NCBI RefSeq assembly: GCF_022808175.1
Contig: NZ_JALGBX010000034.1
Span: 1-64,000 of the forward strand
Length of the DNA: 64,000 nt
From: Streptomyces sp. AP-93
GTDB taxonomy: Bacteria; Actinomycetota; Actinomycetes; Streptomycetales; Streptomycetaceae
Reading direction: 5' to 3'
Part shown: positions 17,449 through 26,260 of the stretch, one piece after another
How the letters are laid out: each line of letters begins with the position of its first letter
Position numbering within the stretch: the first letter of the stretch is position 1
The notes under the pieces: generated by a model
Databases searched by the model: none
What the model saw: the letters and a program-made list of their open reading frames with translations, nothing else
What the model was told of the DNA's origin: nothing
Position numbers and translations under genes: made by a program

Positions 17449-18463
17449 CGCCGCCCTGGCGCACTTCGAGGTGGAGGTGGGGGCCGGTGACGTTGCCGGT
17501 CGCGCCGACCCGGCCGATGGTGTCGCCCCCGGCGACGGAGCCGCCGGTCACCGACATCGAGGACAGGTGGCAGTACCAGATCTCGGTGCCGTCGGGGAGC
17601 TCGAGCACGATGCGGTAGCCGTACGCCCCGGACCAGCCGGCCGAGGTGATCTTGCCGGAGCCGACCGCCTTGACGGGGGTGCCGGTCGGGGCGGCGAAGT
17701 CGAGGCCGGTGTGGTGGCCGGAGGACCACATCGAGCCGGAGTCGCCGTAGTGCGAGGTGAGGGTGTAGGCCGAGGTGGGCAGGAAGAAGGATCCGGCCGC
17801 CCGGGCCGCGGCCTCCGCCTTGGCCTTGGCCTCGGCGGCTTCCTTGGCCGCCTGCGCCTGGCGCGCCTTCTCGGCCGCGGCCTTCTCGGCCGCCTCCGCC
17901 GCCGCCTTCTCGGCCGCCTCCTTGGCCGCCCGGGCGTCGCGCGCCTGCTGGGCCGCGGCTTCCTGTGCCACCCGCTCGGCTTCGGCCCGCTCCTGGGCCG
18001 CGGCGGCCTCCTGCTGGGACTCGGCCTGCTGGAGGATGCGGCTGCGCAGCAGCTCGCCCGCGTCGGAACGGCGGTCGGCCTGCTGCGGGATGATCCCCGA
18101 CCGCGCCGGCTCCGCGGACCGCGCGGCGCCGGTGCCCGCGTCGGCGCCGCCCTGGTCCGCGCCGTCCTGGTCCGCGCCGCCCAGCGCCTCCGGGAGGGAG
18201 GCCAGGGGCGGCAGCGAGGGCAGGGATATGGCGACCTGGGGCCGGTCCTGCGCGGTGGCGATGCCGCCCGCGCCGACCGCGGCGATCACGCCGACGCCGA
18301 GGACCGTGGAGGAACGGGCCAGTCCCCCGCGCTGCTTGAGCACGCGGTGCTTGCCGCGTGGCGGCCGGGCCGAGTCCTCGGTGGGGTTCCACTCGCCCCA
18401 GGCTCCGGCGGTGGGCTGCTCCTGGACGTCGATGCCTTCAGGGGCAGGCGAGTTGGAGGCCAC
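17399..18463 (-). CDS. M23 (LytM-type) peptidase with coiled coil
   Basis: A 354-residue envelope protein. A cytoplasmic N-terminus of about 50 residues precedes a hydrophobic signal/anchor (STVLGVGVIAAVGAGGIATA), then a long Ala/Glu/Lys-rich coiled coil (about 130-220) and a C-terminal M23 domain. Zinc ligands are visible as H-x3-D in HHTGLDFAAPTG and HLH in GPHLHLEVRQGG, so it should be an active peptidoglycan endopeptidase. The GTG at 18463 is preferred because GAGGAG lies 9 bases upstream. It overlaps tail-to-tail with prsW. The coiled coil suggests regulation like EnvC/NlpD-type hydrolases. Confidence 0.9.
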   Translation of the reverse strand: MASNSPAPEGIDVQEQPTAGAWGEWNPTEDSARPPRGKHRVLKQRGGLARSSTVLGVGVIAAVGAGGIATAQDRPQVAISLPSLPPLASLPEALGGADQDGADQGGADAGTGAARSAEPARSGIIPQQADRRSDAGELLRSRILQQAESQQEAAAAQERAEAERVAQEAAAQQARDARAAKEAAEKAAAEAAEKAAAEKARQAQAAKEAAEAKAKAEAAARAAGSFFLPTSAYTLTSHYGDSGSMWSSGHHTGLDFAAPTGTPVKAVGSGKITSAGWSGAYGYRIVLELPDGTEIWYCHLSSMSVTGGSVAGGDTIGRVGATGNVTGPHLHLEVRQGGVTVDPLSWLKARGLNV

Positions 18464-18755
18464 CGGGGCACACTCCTCATGGGCGAGCACGCGTACGGTG
18501 CCGTCTCTTGCGACGGCTGGGACGACCGCTCTGCGTTATCGAAAGGTAATAGAGAAGGGGGAGTGATTCCAAGCAGTTGCGATTGATCGTTAATGACATT
18601 CAGCCACCGACTGCACAGCTCTGGCCTGGACTTCTCACCGCACTCAGGGATCAACCCGGTCAAAAAACGACTACCCCTCCCACCCCTCTCGCCACATCTT
18701 CACATTGACGGTCTGTCAGATTGCTCGCCGAGAGCGCCGCTTCGGCTACGTTCGG
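18464..18755. other. Leader/promoter region of the M23 gene
   Basis: About 290 bases between the two minus-strand genes, with lower G+C than surroundings. It holds GATCGTTAATGACATT-like A+T-rich sequence and no family-like frame. A long 5' leader is possible. The conserved blocks of a c-di-AMP (ydaO) riboswitch were looked for and not seen. Confidence 0.5.
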
Positions 18756-19937
18756 TCACGCTCCACCCTCCTTCCGGACAACCCGCACCGTCCGGCGCCG
18801 GTTCGGCTGCCGCTCCCCCGGCCTGGCGACCGCCAGCAGGGCCATGTCGTCCGTCGCCGCGCCGCCCGTGTGACGGCGGACATCGGTGGCGAGCGCGCTC
18901 AGCAGCTCGTCGGGTCCGGGGAAGACCCGCCCGCGCAGCCGGGCCGCCGGATCGTAGAAGGCGCCCGTCCCGTCCCGGGCCTCGGTCAGCCCGTCCGTGT
19001 ACAGGAGCAGCGTCGCCCCCTCCGGGAAGGGCCACTCCTGCACCCGGTCCGGCCAGCCGCCCAACTCCCCCATGCCCAGCGGCAGCGCCGGCTCGGCGGG
19101 GACCAGCTCCGCGAGACCGCCGTTCGCGTACAGCAGCAGCGGCTCCGGGTGGCCGCGGTTGACGAGCCGCAGCAGGCCCGCGCCCGGCGGGATCTCGCCG
19201 AGCACGCACGTGGTGAACCCCTCCACCGCATCCAGGCTGTCGCGCCGGTTCCCCTCCCGGGCGAGCGCCCGCTCCAGCCGCCTGGCCACCCCCTCCAGGG
19301 TGGGCTCGTCCTCGGCCGCCTCCCGGAACGCCCCGAGCACCACGGCCACCGCCTCGACCGCACCGAGCCCCTTCCCCCGTACGTCGCCCACCGCGAGGCG
19401 CACCCCGTACGGGGTGTCCTGCACGGCGTAGAGGTCGCCGCCGATGAAGGCGTCCGCCTGCGCAGCCTCGTACGAGGCTGCGACCCGGAGGCCCGCGATC
19501 CGCTCGGCGGGCGTCGGCAGTACGGCGCGCTGGGCGGCCTCGGCGATCCCGCGCGCGGAGGCGAGCTGCTCCGTACCGCGCCGCACGACGATGTTGATCA
19601 GCGTGGCCAGTCCGGAGACGGTCAGGACGGTGGCCAGCTCGGTCATGGCCTCCACCTTGAAGGTGGTGCCGTTGTAGAGGTGCAGCACGACCACGGCGAG
19701 GGTGGCGAGGATCCCGGTGAGGACGGTGGCCCGGAGCGAGAACAGCGGGGCCGCGATGAGCGGGGCGGCGGAGAAGAAGGGGGACCCGGTGAAGCTCGGC
19801 GGGGTCAGCACGTCGAAGAGGAAGCCGAGGACGATCAGGGTGCCGGGGAGCGTCTTGACGATCCGGCGGACCACGGCGCTGCCGGCGACCGCGCCGAAGA
19901 CGCGCTCGCCCCTGCCCTGCCGGCCCAGCCCCGCCAC
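18756..19937 (-). CDS. Membrane-bound PP2C (SpoIIE-type) phosphatase
   Basis: A 393-residue serine/threonine phosphatase with three to four N-terminal transmembrane helices (about residues 25-115; TLIVLGFLFDVL, VLTGILATLAVVVL, VLTVSGLATLINIVV) and a cytosolic SpoIIE domain. Metal ligands are seen in FIGGDLYAVQ, AVGDVRGKG and a C-terminal TDDMALLAV. It probably dephosphorylates an anti-sigma antagonist. The GTG at 19937 is used because AGGAG precedes it, and upstream frame extension would run through the tRNA terminator at 20071-20102. Unlike the phosphatase at 2070-3905 it has no PAS or ATPase module. Confidence 0.87.
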   Translation of the reverse strand: MAGLGRQGRGERVFGAVAGSAVVRRIVKTLPGTLIVLGFLFDVLTPPSFTGSPFFSAAPLIAAPLFSLRATVLTGILATLAVVVLHLYNGTTFKVEAMTELATVLTVSGLATLINIVVRRGTEQLASARGIAEAAQRAVLPTPAERIAGLRVAASYEAAQADAFIGGDLYAVQDTPYGVRLAVGDVRGKGLGAVEAVAVVLGAFREAAEDEPTLEGVARRLERALAREGNRRDSLDAVEGFTTCVLGEIPPGAGLLRLVNRGHPEPLLLYANGGLAELVPAEPALPLGMGELGGWPDRVQEWPFPEGATLLLYTDGLTEARDGTGAFYDPAARLRGRVFPGPDELLSALATDVRRHTGGAATDDMALLAVARPGERQPNRRRTVRVVRKEGGA

Positions 19938-20070
19938 GCTGCTCTCCTGCCGCCCGGTCCGCCTCGCCCCCCAAGGCTGGGGGCAGCAGGGCCCGTACGG
20001 CGACCCGGGCGGGACCGTTCGAGTGACGGCGCGCGCACCGCGGACACGGACACGCACCGCGGACACGACG

Positions 20071-20102
20071 AAGGCCCGGCCCCCCAAAGGGGACCGGGCC
20101 TT
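20071..20102 (-). terminator. Terminator of tRNA-fMet
   Basis: A long stem (AAGGCCCGG.CCCC / GGGG.CCGGGCCTT with one mismatch) lies just downstream of the initiator tRNA on the minus strand. Confidence 0.8.
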
Positions 20103-20109
20103 CGTACTG

Positions 20110-20185
<76 letters not shown>

Positions 20186-20331
20186 TCGGTAAACCCAACT
20201 CTACGCCATCCGGGGGGAGGCCTACGCCAATTAACGTCCGAGCCACCCCCGGATCGGACATAACCGCTGGTCAGAGCCCTGAAAGCGGCGGCCACCGGGG
20301 CTCTCCGGTCAAGACCTCTCCGATCAGGACC

Positions 20332-20421
20332 TCACCGGTCCGGTCGGACTGCCCGGCGGACGGCCCGGTCGGCGAGCATCGCCACGGCCGGGTAGACGAA
20401 GGCCAGGACGGCGATCTTTGC
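20332..20421 (-). pseudogene. Possible 3' remnant of a membrane-protein gene
   Basis: Directly after the menD stop, and in the same frame, 27 codons read IAVLAFVYPAVAMLADRAV and on to an Arg-rich end before TGA. There is no start codon. The look is that of the C-terminal helix of a membrane protein, left at the edge of the insert. The family is not recognised. Confidence 0.35.
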
Positions 20422-22179
20422 CTACTCGCCAATCCGGCCGGGCGGGCGCATCGAGGCGACGGCCCGGCCTGCGGCGGCTTGCAGGGCGGCGCGCAGCTCG
20501 GTGTCCCTGGTGCGGTCGGTGCGCACCTCGATCAGGCGGAGGCCTTTGCCGCTCAGCACGTCGGTGAGCTGTTGCGAACGGGTGAGGAGGGTGTAGGGGG
20601 TTCCGGTTGCCTCGGCCAGGAGGGACAGGTCCGTGCTGTGGGGGGTACCGAAGATTCGCTCGAAGGGCCCCGTGTGCTCGGCTTGTTCGAGCAGCGAGAA
20701 GATGCCGCCCCCGTCGTTGTTGATCACGAGGATGGCGAGGTCGGGTACGGGTTCGTCGGGTCCGAGCAGCAGTCCGTTGTGGTCGTGGAGCAGCGTCAGA
20801 TCGCCCATCAGCGCCCAGGCGGGTCCGCCGTGAGCCAGGGCCGCGCCGATCGCGCTGGAGACCACTCCGTCGATACCACTCGCTCCGCGGTTGGCGAGGA
20901 CTCTCGGCCCTGGGGTGCCGGTGGGTGCGTGGAGGTGCTGGTCGAGATCGCGGATGCAGAGGCTGGGGCCGGTGAAGAGAAGCCCCCCAGGGGGCAGCCT
21001 CCGCGCCAGAGCGCGGACGATGCCGGGTGCGGTGGGGGCCGGACCGTCGTCAAGGAGGGCGTCCAGTGCCTCGCGGACGGCCCGGTCGGCCCGGAGCCAT
21101 GAGGCCATCCAGCGGGAGGGGGGAGGCGCGGCGTTGTCGGAGTCGGCCTGGTCGGCGTCGGCCTGTGGGGACGCACACGGGTGTACGTGAGCTCGAGCCG
21201 TCCTGGCGGGGTCCGCGGGGTAGGTGCCGGGCACCACCACGTGGGCCCTGGCCGCGTGGAGCAGGGCGGTCTGCTGCCGGGTCAGGCCGGGCCGGCCGGC
21301 GCTCACGACCAGGTCGGGGCGGTGCGCGTCGAGGAATCCGGGGACGCGGAGCAGGTACGGATAGGCGGTGAGCGCGTTCGGCCCGTAGCGGCCGCCGGAG
21401 GTGGGCTCGGCCAGTACGGGCCACCCCGCGCGCTGCGCGTGGGCCACCAGTGGTGTGGGGTCCGAGCAGCCGTCGCCGAGCAGCAGAACGCCGCGCTCGG
21501 TGGCGGGCAGCGGCTCGCCCTCTGCCGTCCGGTGGGGTGTGGTGCGGCACCAGGGCTCGCCCTCGGGCCGTCCCGCGAGGGGTTCCGGCCAGGGATGGAG
21601 GCTGCCGCTCCGGGTGGGTACCAGGGGGTCGCGGAAGGCGATGTTGAGGTGGACGGGGCCGGGAGGGCTACGGTGCGAGCCGGTGGCGTGGCCGTACGCA
21701 CGGGCGGCCAGTGAACGCCAGTACGCCACCGCGCCCGCGCGCCGCTCGGGGACGCCCGTCTCGCAGAACCATCGCACCGCTCCGCCGTACAGCCGGATCT
21801 GGTCGATCGTCTGGGGCGCGCCTGTGTCGCGCAGTTCTGGAGGCCGGTCGGCGGTCAGTACGAGCAGGGGGACGCACGAGAGGTCCGCCTCGACCACGGC
21901 CGGGTGGAAGTTCGCGGCGGCCGTACCCGAGGTGCACAGCACCGGGACCGGACGTCCGGAGGCCTTGGCGAGGCCGAGGGCCAGGAACGCGGCCGAGCGT
22001 TCGTCGATCCGCACGTGCAGCCGGAGCCGGCCGGTGCGGTCGGCCTCGTGGAGGGCGAGGGCGAGGGGCGCCGAGCGCGAGCCCGGGGACAGGACCGCTT
22101 CGCAGGCGCCGTTCCTGATCAGCTCGTCGATGAGCACCTCGGCCATCGCCTCGGCGGGGTGGACGGCGGGGCCGGTCAT
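20422..22179 (-). CDS. menD: MenD, SEPHCHC synthase
   Basis: A 585-residue thiamine-diphosphate enzyme that adds 2-oxoglutarate (as succinic semialdehyde) to isochorismate, giving 2-succinyl-5-enolpyruvyl-6-hydroxy-3-cyclohexene-1-carboxylate, the first committed step of the classical menaquinone route. The N-terminus has AVLSPGSRSAPLALAL and the catalytic-glutamate context RIDERSAAFLALGLAK. The TDP/Mg site is seen as GDLTLLHDHNGLL followed by NNDGGGIFSLLEQ near residue 440-470. The ATG at 22179 overlaps the menC stop (ATGA), so menC and menD are translationally coupled. Last gene of menB-menC-menD. Streptomycetes usually make menaquinone through futalosine, so its presence is notable. Confidence 0.95.
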   Translation of the reverse strand: MTGPAVHPAEAMAEVLIDELIRNGACEAVLSPGSRSAPLALALHEADRTGRLRLHVRIDERSAAFLALGLAKASGRPVPVLCTSGTAAANFHPAVVEADLSCVPLLVLTADRPPELRDTGAPQTIDQIRLYGGAVRWFCETGVPERRAGAVAYWRSLAARAYGHATGSHRSPPGPVHLNIAFRDPLVPTRSGSLHPWPEPLAGRPEGEPWCRTTPHRTAEGEPLPATERGVLLLGDGCSDPTPLVAHAQRAGWPVLAEPTSGGRYGPNALTAYPYLLRVPGFLDAHRPDLVVSAGRPGLTRQQTALLHAARAHVVVPGTYPADPARTARAHVHPCASPQADADQADSDNAAPPPSRWMASWLRADRAVREALDALLDDGPAPTAPGIVRALARRLPPGGLLFTGPSLCIRDLDQHLHAPTGTPGPRVLANRGASGIDGVVSSAIGAALAHGGPAWALMGDLTLLHDHNGLLLGPDEPVPDLAILVINNDGGGIFSLLEQAEHTGPFERIFGTPHSTDLSLLAEATGTPYTLLTRSQQLTDVLSGKGLRLIEVRTDRTRDTELRAALQAAAGRAVASMRPPGRIGE

Positions 22180-23141
22180 GCGTACTCCAGTCGCGCGTGT
22201 GCCAGCGCTGCGCGTTCCACCCAGGGGGCGAGCGGAGCGGCGTGGGCTGCCAGTTCGGCTGGGGAGACGGACGGGGTGCGTACCTCGATCCAGCCGTCGC
22301 GGGGAGCCAGCGGGGCCTCGGTCAGGTCCCCGGCCAGCAGACCGATGGTGCCCAGGCCGCAGGCGTACGGAAGTTCCGGCAGCGCCGCGGCCAGGGCGAT
22401 TCCGGCGGCCAGACCTACCGAGGTCTCGACCGCGCTGGAGACCACGACGGGCAGGGCGCAGGCCTCGGCCACGGCCAGCGCCGCCCGTACCCCGCCGAGG
22501 GGTTGCACTTTGAGGACCACCAGGTCGGCCGCCCCGGCGGCGCGTACCCGTACGGGGTCCTCGGCGCGCCGGATCGATTCGTCGGCGGCCAGCGGCACGT
22601 TCACCCTGCGCCGGAGGCGGGCCATCTCGTCCAGCGTGGCGCACGGCTGCTCCGCGTACTCCAGGTCGTAGCGGTCCAGGGCGCGCAGCATGCGCAGCGC
22701 GTGGTCGAGGTCCCAGGCGCCGTTGGCGTCGATGCGGACGCGTCCCGCGGGGCCGAGCGCGTCGCGTACGGCCTCCACCCTGGCGATGTCGTGGGCGTCG
22801 CTCTGGCCCGGCTCTGCGACCTTCACCTTGGCCGTGGTGCAGCCCGAGGCCGACACCAGCGCGTGCGCGGCCCCGGCGCTGACGGCCGGCACCGTCGCGT
22901 TGACCGGGATCCTGGTCCGCAGGGGGGCCGGCCAGCCGGTGTACGCGGCTTCCCGGGCGCAGGCCAGCCAGCGGGCGCACTCGCGCGGCCCGTATTCGGC
23001 GAACGGGGAGAACTCGCCCCACCCGGCGGGGCCGCGCAGCAGGCAGCCCTCGCGCCGGGTCAGGCCGCGGAAGCGGACCCGCATGGGGATGGAGAACGCG
23101 TGCAGGGGGCCGGAGCCCCCCGGCGGGGTCAGTACTGCCAC
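22176..23141 (-). CDS. menC: MenC, o-succinylbenzoate synthase
   Basis: A 321-residue enolase-superfamily enzyme that dehydrates SHCHC to o-succinylbenzoate. The full catalytic set is present: K-x-K in TTAKVKVAEPG, metal ligands in RIDANGAWD, LEYAEQPC and LAADESIR, and the second catalytic Lys in DLVVLKVQPLGG. The GTG at 23141 overlaps the end of menB by 13 bases, and the stop overlaps the menD start, so the three genes form one tight operon on the minus strand. Confidence 0.94.
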   Translation of the reverse strand: MAVLTPPGGSGPLHAFSIPMRVRFRGLTRREGCLLRGPAGWGEFSPFAEYGPRECARWLACAREAAYTGWPAPLRTRIPVNATVPAVSAGAAHALVSASGCTTAKVKVAEPGQSDAHDIARVEAVRDALGPAGRVRIDANGAWDLDHALRMLRALDRYDLEYAEQPCATLDEMARLRRRVNVPLAADESIRRAEDPVRVRAAGAADLVVLKVQPLGGVRAALAVAEACALPVVVSSAVETSVGLAAGIALAAALPELPYACGLGTIGLLAGDLTEAPLAPRDGWIEVRTPSVSPAELAAHAAPLAPWVERAALAHARLEYA

Positions 23142-24028
23142 GCGAAGTCCGTCCAGTCGGCGGGGCGCTTCTCCAGGAAGGAGTCGCGGCCCTCCTCGGC
23201 CTCCCGCGTGCCGTAGGCCAGCCGGGTCGCCTCGCCCGCGAACACCTGCTGGCCGACGAGCCCGTCGTCGATCAGGTTGAAGGCGAACTTGAGCATGCGC
23301 TGCGCGGTGGGGCTCTTGCCGTTGATCTTCCGGCCCCATTCGAGGGCGGCGTTCTCCAGGTCCTCGTGTGCGACCACGGCGTTGACCATGCCCATCCGGT
23401 GAGCGGCCTCCGCGTCGTACGTGTCGCCGAGCAGGAAGATCTCCCGGGCGAACTTCTGGCCCACCTGGCGGGCCAGGTAGGCGGACCCGAAACCGCCGTC
23501 GAAGCTGGCGACATCGGCGTCGGTCTGCTTGAAGCGCGCGTGCTCGCGGCTGGCGAGGGTCAGGTCGGACACCACGTGCAGGCTGTGCCCGCCGCCGGCG
23601 GCCCAGCCCGGCACCACGCAGACCACGATCTTCGGCATGAAGCGGATCAGCCGCTGCACCTCCAGGATGTGCAGCCGGCCGGCTCGCGCCGGGTCCCAGC
23701 TCTCCGAGGTCTCCCCGGCCGCGTAGCGGTAGCCGTCGCGCCCCCGGATCCGCTGGTCGCCGCCGGAGCAGAAGGCCCAGCCGCCGTCCCGGGGGGAGGG
23801 GCCGTTGCCGGTGAGCAGGACGCAGCCGACGTCGCCGCTGCACCGCGCGTGGTCGAGGGCCTGGTACAGCTCGTCCACGGTGTGCGGGCGGAACGCGTTG
23901 CGCACCTCGGGCCGGTCGAAGGCGATGCGCACCGTGCCCTGGTCCACCGCGCGGTGGTAGGTGATGTCGGTGAAGTCGAATCCGTCGACGGTCTTCCAGC
24001 GGGAAGCGTCGAACAGGGCTGAGACCAC
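23129..24028 (-). CDS. menB: MenB, 1,4-dihydroxy-2-naphthoyl-CoA synthase
   Basis: A 299-residue crotonase-fold enzyme that closes the second ring by Dieckmann-type condensation of o-succinylbenzoyl-CoA. The oxyanion-hole segment VVPGWAAGGGHSLHVV and the MenB-typical ADVASFDGGFGSAYLARQ are clear. The GTG at 24028 has AAGAGG 7 bases upstream; starting at 24130 would add 34 residues with no family resemblance. Divergent from menE with about 130 bp between starts, so both arms of the men cluster share one control region. Confidence 0.95.
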   Translation of the reverse strand: MVSALFDASRWKTVDGFDFTDITYHRAVDQGTVRIAFDRPEVRNAFRPHTVDELYQALDHARCSGDVGCVLLTGNGPSPRDGGWAFCSGGDQRIRGRDGYRYAAGETSESWDPARAGRLHILEVQRLIRFMPKIVVCVVPGWAAGGGHSLHVVSDLTLASREHARFKQTDADVASFDGGFGSAYLARQVGQKFAREIFLLGDTYDAEAAHRMGMVNAVVAHEDLENAALEWGRKINGKSPTAQRMLKFAFNLIDDGLVGQQVFAGEATRLAYGTREAEEGRDSFLEKRPADWTDFAWQY

Positions 24029-24119
24029 GGGTCTGCCTCTTCCTCTCTTCGAAACGGCTGCGTGTGACGGCCACGCGTGACGGGTGTTGCGTACGAGGTC
24101 AGTTGTGCCGGGTGATGCG

Positions 24120-24150
24120 TTGGGAGGCACCCGTCTACGACGAGTAGGGT
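24120..24150 (+). promoter_or_regulatory. Promoter of menE, leaderless
   Basis: TTGGGA (24120-24125) and TAGGGT (24145-24150) form a -35/-10 pair with a 19-base spacer. The -10 ends 7 bases before the menE ATG, so the mRNA should start at or next to the start codon. Confidence 0.55.
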
Positions 24151-24157
24151 CCCCCGC

Positions 24158-25399
24158 ATGGAAGATCGCAGCGTAGCCGTTCAGTCACTGTGCGCAGTCG
24201 TCGGTCTCACGGGGGAAACGTTCCTGGCCGCGCTCCGCGCGGCCCTCCGGGGCAGCGGGCCCGCACTCCTTCCCGTCAGCGGCCAACTGGCCGCCCCCGC
24301 GCGCGCATCCCTTCTGGCGGCGCTGCGCCCCACCAGCGTCCGGACCTCCGACGGTGAACGTCCCTACCCGGGGGGTCTCCCGGTGAACGCCGCGACCGCC
24401 CTGGTCATCGCGACGTCCGGGTCGACCGGATCACCCAAAGGGGTGGAGCTCACGGCGGCGAGCCTGACCGCTTCCGCCCGTCTGTCCCTGGCCCGCATCG
24501 ACTCCGGCGACGAAGACGAAGGGGCGCGCCAGGCCCCCTGGTTGTGCGCACTCCCCGTCGACCACGTCTCCGGGATCCAGGTCCTGGTCCGCGGCCTGGT
24601 CGGCGGCACCCGGCCCGTCTTCCTCGACCGGTTCTCGCCCGAAGCCGCCCTGGCCGCGGCTGAGGCCGGATGCGCCCGGACTTCCCTGGTGCCCACGCAG
24701 CTGCGCTGCCTGACCGCTCTGGGCCGGGACCTCTCGGCGTTCCGGACGATCCTGCTCGGCGGGTCAAGGGCACCGGCCGGGCTGGCCGAGGAGGCGCGAC
24801 GCCTCGGGGCCCGCGTCATCTGCACCTACGGCATGACCGAGACCGCCGGCGGCTGCGTCTACGACGGGATCCCCCTCGACGGCGTGCGGGTGGCGACCGA
24901 GGCGGAGTCCGGACGGATCGTCCTGGCCGGGCCGACCCTGTTCTCCGGCTACCGCCTCGACCCCGGCCGGACCCGCGAGGCACTCGTCCCGGACGGCTAC
25001 CGCACGGGCGACACCGGGGTGCTGGACCCGGACGGCAGCCTGACCGTCCACGGACGACTGGACGACATCGTCATCAGCGGCGGGAAGAACATCGCCCCGG
25101 GGCCCGTCGCCACGCTCCTGGAGTCCCACCCCGCCGTACGCGAGGCGGCGGTCACCGGGCGGCCCGACCCGCACTGGGGACAGTGCCTGGTCGCCGCCGT
25201 CGTCCCCGCCGACCCCGCCGCGCCGCCGTCCGAGGACGAGCTGAGGGCCTGGGTCCGCGAGCGGCTCGCGCCCTGGGCGGCCCCGCGCCGCATCACGCTC
25301 CTGCCCGGACTTCCCCGCCTGCACGGCGGGAAGACCGACATGCCCGCACTCACCGCGCTGCTCGACCGCGAACACGCCCTCCTCGGAAGGACACCATGA
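24158..25399 (+). CDS. menE: MenE, o-succinylbenzoate-CoA ligase
   Basis: A 413-residue acyl-CoA synthetase of the adenylating superfamily that activates o-succinylbenzoate for MenB. Core motifs appear in order: ATP-binding ATSGSTGSPKG (residues 85-95), the YGMTETAGG block near 225, YRTGDTG, GRLDDIVISGGKN, and the C-terminal catalytic lysine in HGGKTDMPAL. It is shorter than general acyl-CoA ligases, as is normal for actinobacterial MenE. The stop overlaps the methyltransferase start by 4 bases (ATGA). Confidence 0.93.
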   Translation: MEDRSVAVQSLCAVVGLTGETFLAALRAALRGSGPALLPVSGQLAAPARASLLAALRPTSVRTSDGERPYPGGLPVNAATALVIATSGSTGSPKGVELTAASLTASARLSLARIDSGDEDEGARQAPWLCALPVDHVSGIQVLVRGLVGGTRPVFLDRFSPEAALAAAEAGCARTSLVPTQLRCLTALGRDLSAFRTILLGGSRAPAGLAEEARRLGARVICTYGMTETAGGCVYDGIPLDGVRVATEAESGRIVLAGPTLFSGYRLDPGRTREALVPDGYRTGDTGVLDPDGSLTVHGRLDDIVISGGKNIAPGPVATLLESHPAVREAAVTGRPDPHWGQCLVAAVVPADPAAPPSEDELRAWVRERLAPWAAPRRITLLPGLPRLHGGKTDMPALTALLDREHALLGRTP

Positions 25400-26223
25400 C
25401 CACCAAGACCGGCAAGACCCACGTCCCCGGCCCCGCCGTCTCGGGCCCCGCCTACGCCTTCGACAACACCAACGAACACGCCGCGGGCCAGCACGACAGC
25501 CTGGCCCGGCTCCTGGACCCCCTGACGTGCCGGCGCCTGACCGCCACCGGCATCCGGGCCGGATGGCACTGCCTGGAAGTCGGCGCGGGCGGCGGAAGCG
25601 TCGCCCTGTGGCTCGCCGCCCAGGTCGCGCCCGGCGGAAGCGTCCTGGCCACGGACATCGCACCGCACCGCATCCCCGAAGCGCCCGGACTGACCATCCG
25701 CGCCCACGACGTCACCGTGGACCCGCTGCCCGAGAGCGCCCACGACCTCGTCCACGCCCGCTTCGTCCTGAGCCACCTGCCCGACCGCCGGGCCGTCCTC
25801 GGCAGGCTCCTGCGCACCCTCAAGCCGGGCGGGGTCCTGCAGATCGACGAGCTCGACACCACGCACTGGCCGCTCCTCACCGCGCACGACGAGGACCACG
25901 CCCGGGCCTACGCCACGTACCGGGACACCCTCGTGGCCGTGCTGCGGGGGGCCGGAGCGGACCCCACCTGGGGTCCCGGCGTGGCTCCCGCCCTGGTCGA
26001 GGCCGGCTTCACCGGGATCGACGCGCACTGCCACACCGAGGTCTGGGACCGCACCTCGCCGGGCGCCGCCCTGATGCTCAGCAACAGCCACCACCTCGAA
26101 CCAGCGCTACTGAGCGCCGGCCTGGACCGGGACACCGTGCACGCTGCTCGCGCCGCCATGCAGCACGACACCTTCCGCGCGGTGTCCTTCACCGTGCACA
26201 CCGTGCAGGCCCGCCGCCCTTGA
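25396..26223 (+). CDS. SAM-dependent methyltransferase in the men operon
   Basis: A 275-residue class I methyltransferase with SAM motif I CLEVGAGGGSVALWLA near residues 53-68, an acidic motif II (ATDIAPHR) and a post-I LSHLPDRRAVLGRLLRTLKPGG. It is coupled to menE by a 4-base overlap and followed after 37 bases by menF, so it belongs to the men unit. It does not show the familiar UbiE/MenG signatures, which makes a role as demethylmenaquinone methyltransferase possible but unproven. The alternative is methylation of a DHNA-derived naphthoquinone or another small acceptor. Confidence 0.85.
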   Translation: MTTKTGKTHVPGPAVSGPAYAFDNTNEHAAGQHDSLARLLDPLTCRRLTATGIRAGWHCLEVGAGGGSVALWLAAQVAPGGSVLATDIAPHRIPEAPGLTIRAHDVTVDPLPESAHDLVHARFVLSHLPDRRAVLGRLLRTLKPGGVLQIDELDTTHWPLLTAHDEDHARAYATYRDTLVAVLRGAGADPTWGPGVAPALVEAGFTGIDAHCHTEVWDRTSPGAALMLSNSHHLEPALLSAGLDRDTVHAARAAMQHDTFRAVSFTVHTVQARRP

Positions 26224-26260
26224 GCACTCAGCCCCTCCCCCGAAAGCGAGCGACCACCAC

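Noticed and set aside
18464..18755. Possible c-di-AMP (ydaO) riboswitch before the M23 peptidase
   Set aside because: These riboswitches often precede cell-wall hydrolases in Streptomyces, but the conserved blocks of the aptamer were not found on the minus strand.
20027..20087. An upstream start for the membrane PP2C phosphatase
   Set aside because: The extended frame would begin at a TTG inside the tRNA-fMet terminator; GTG 19937 has a proper AGGAG.
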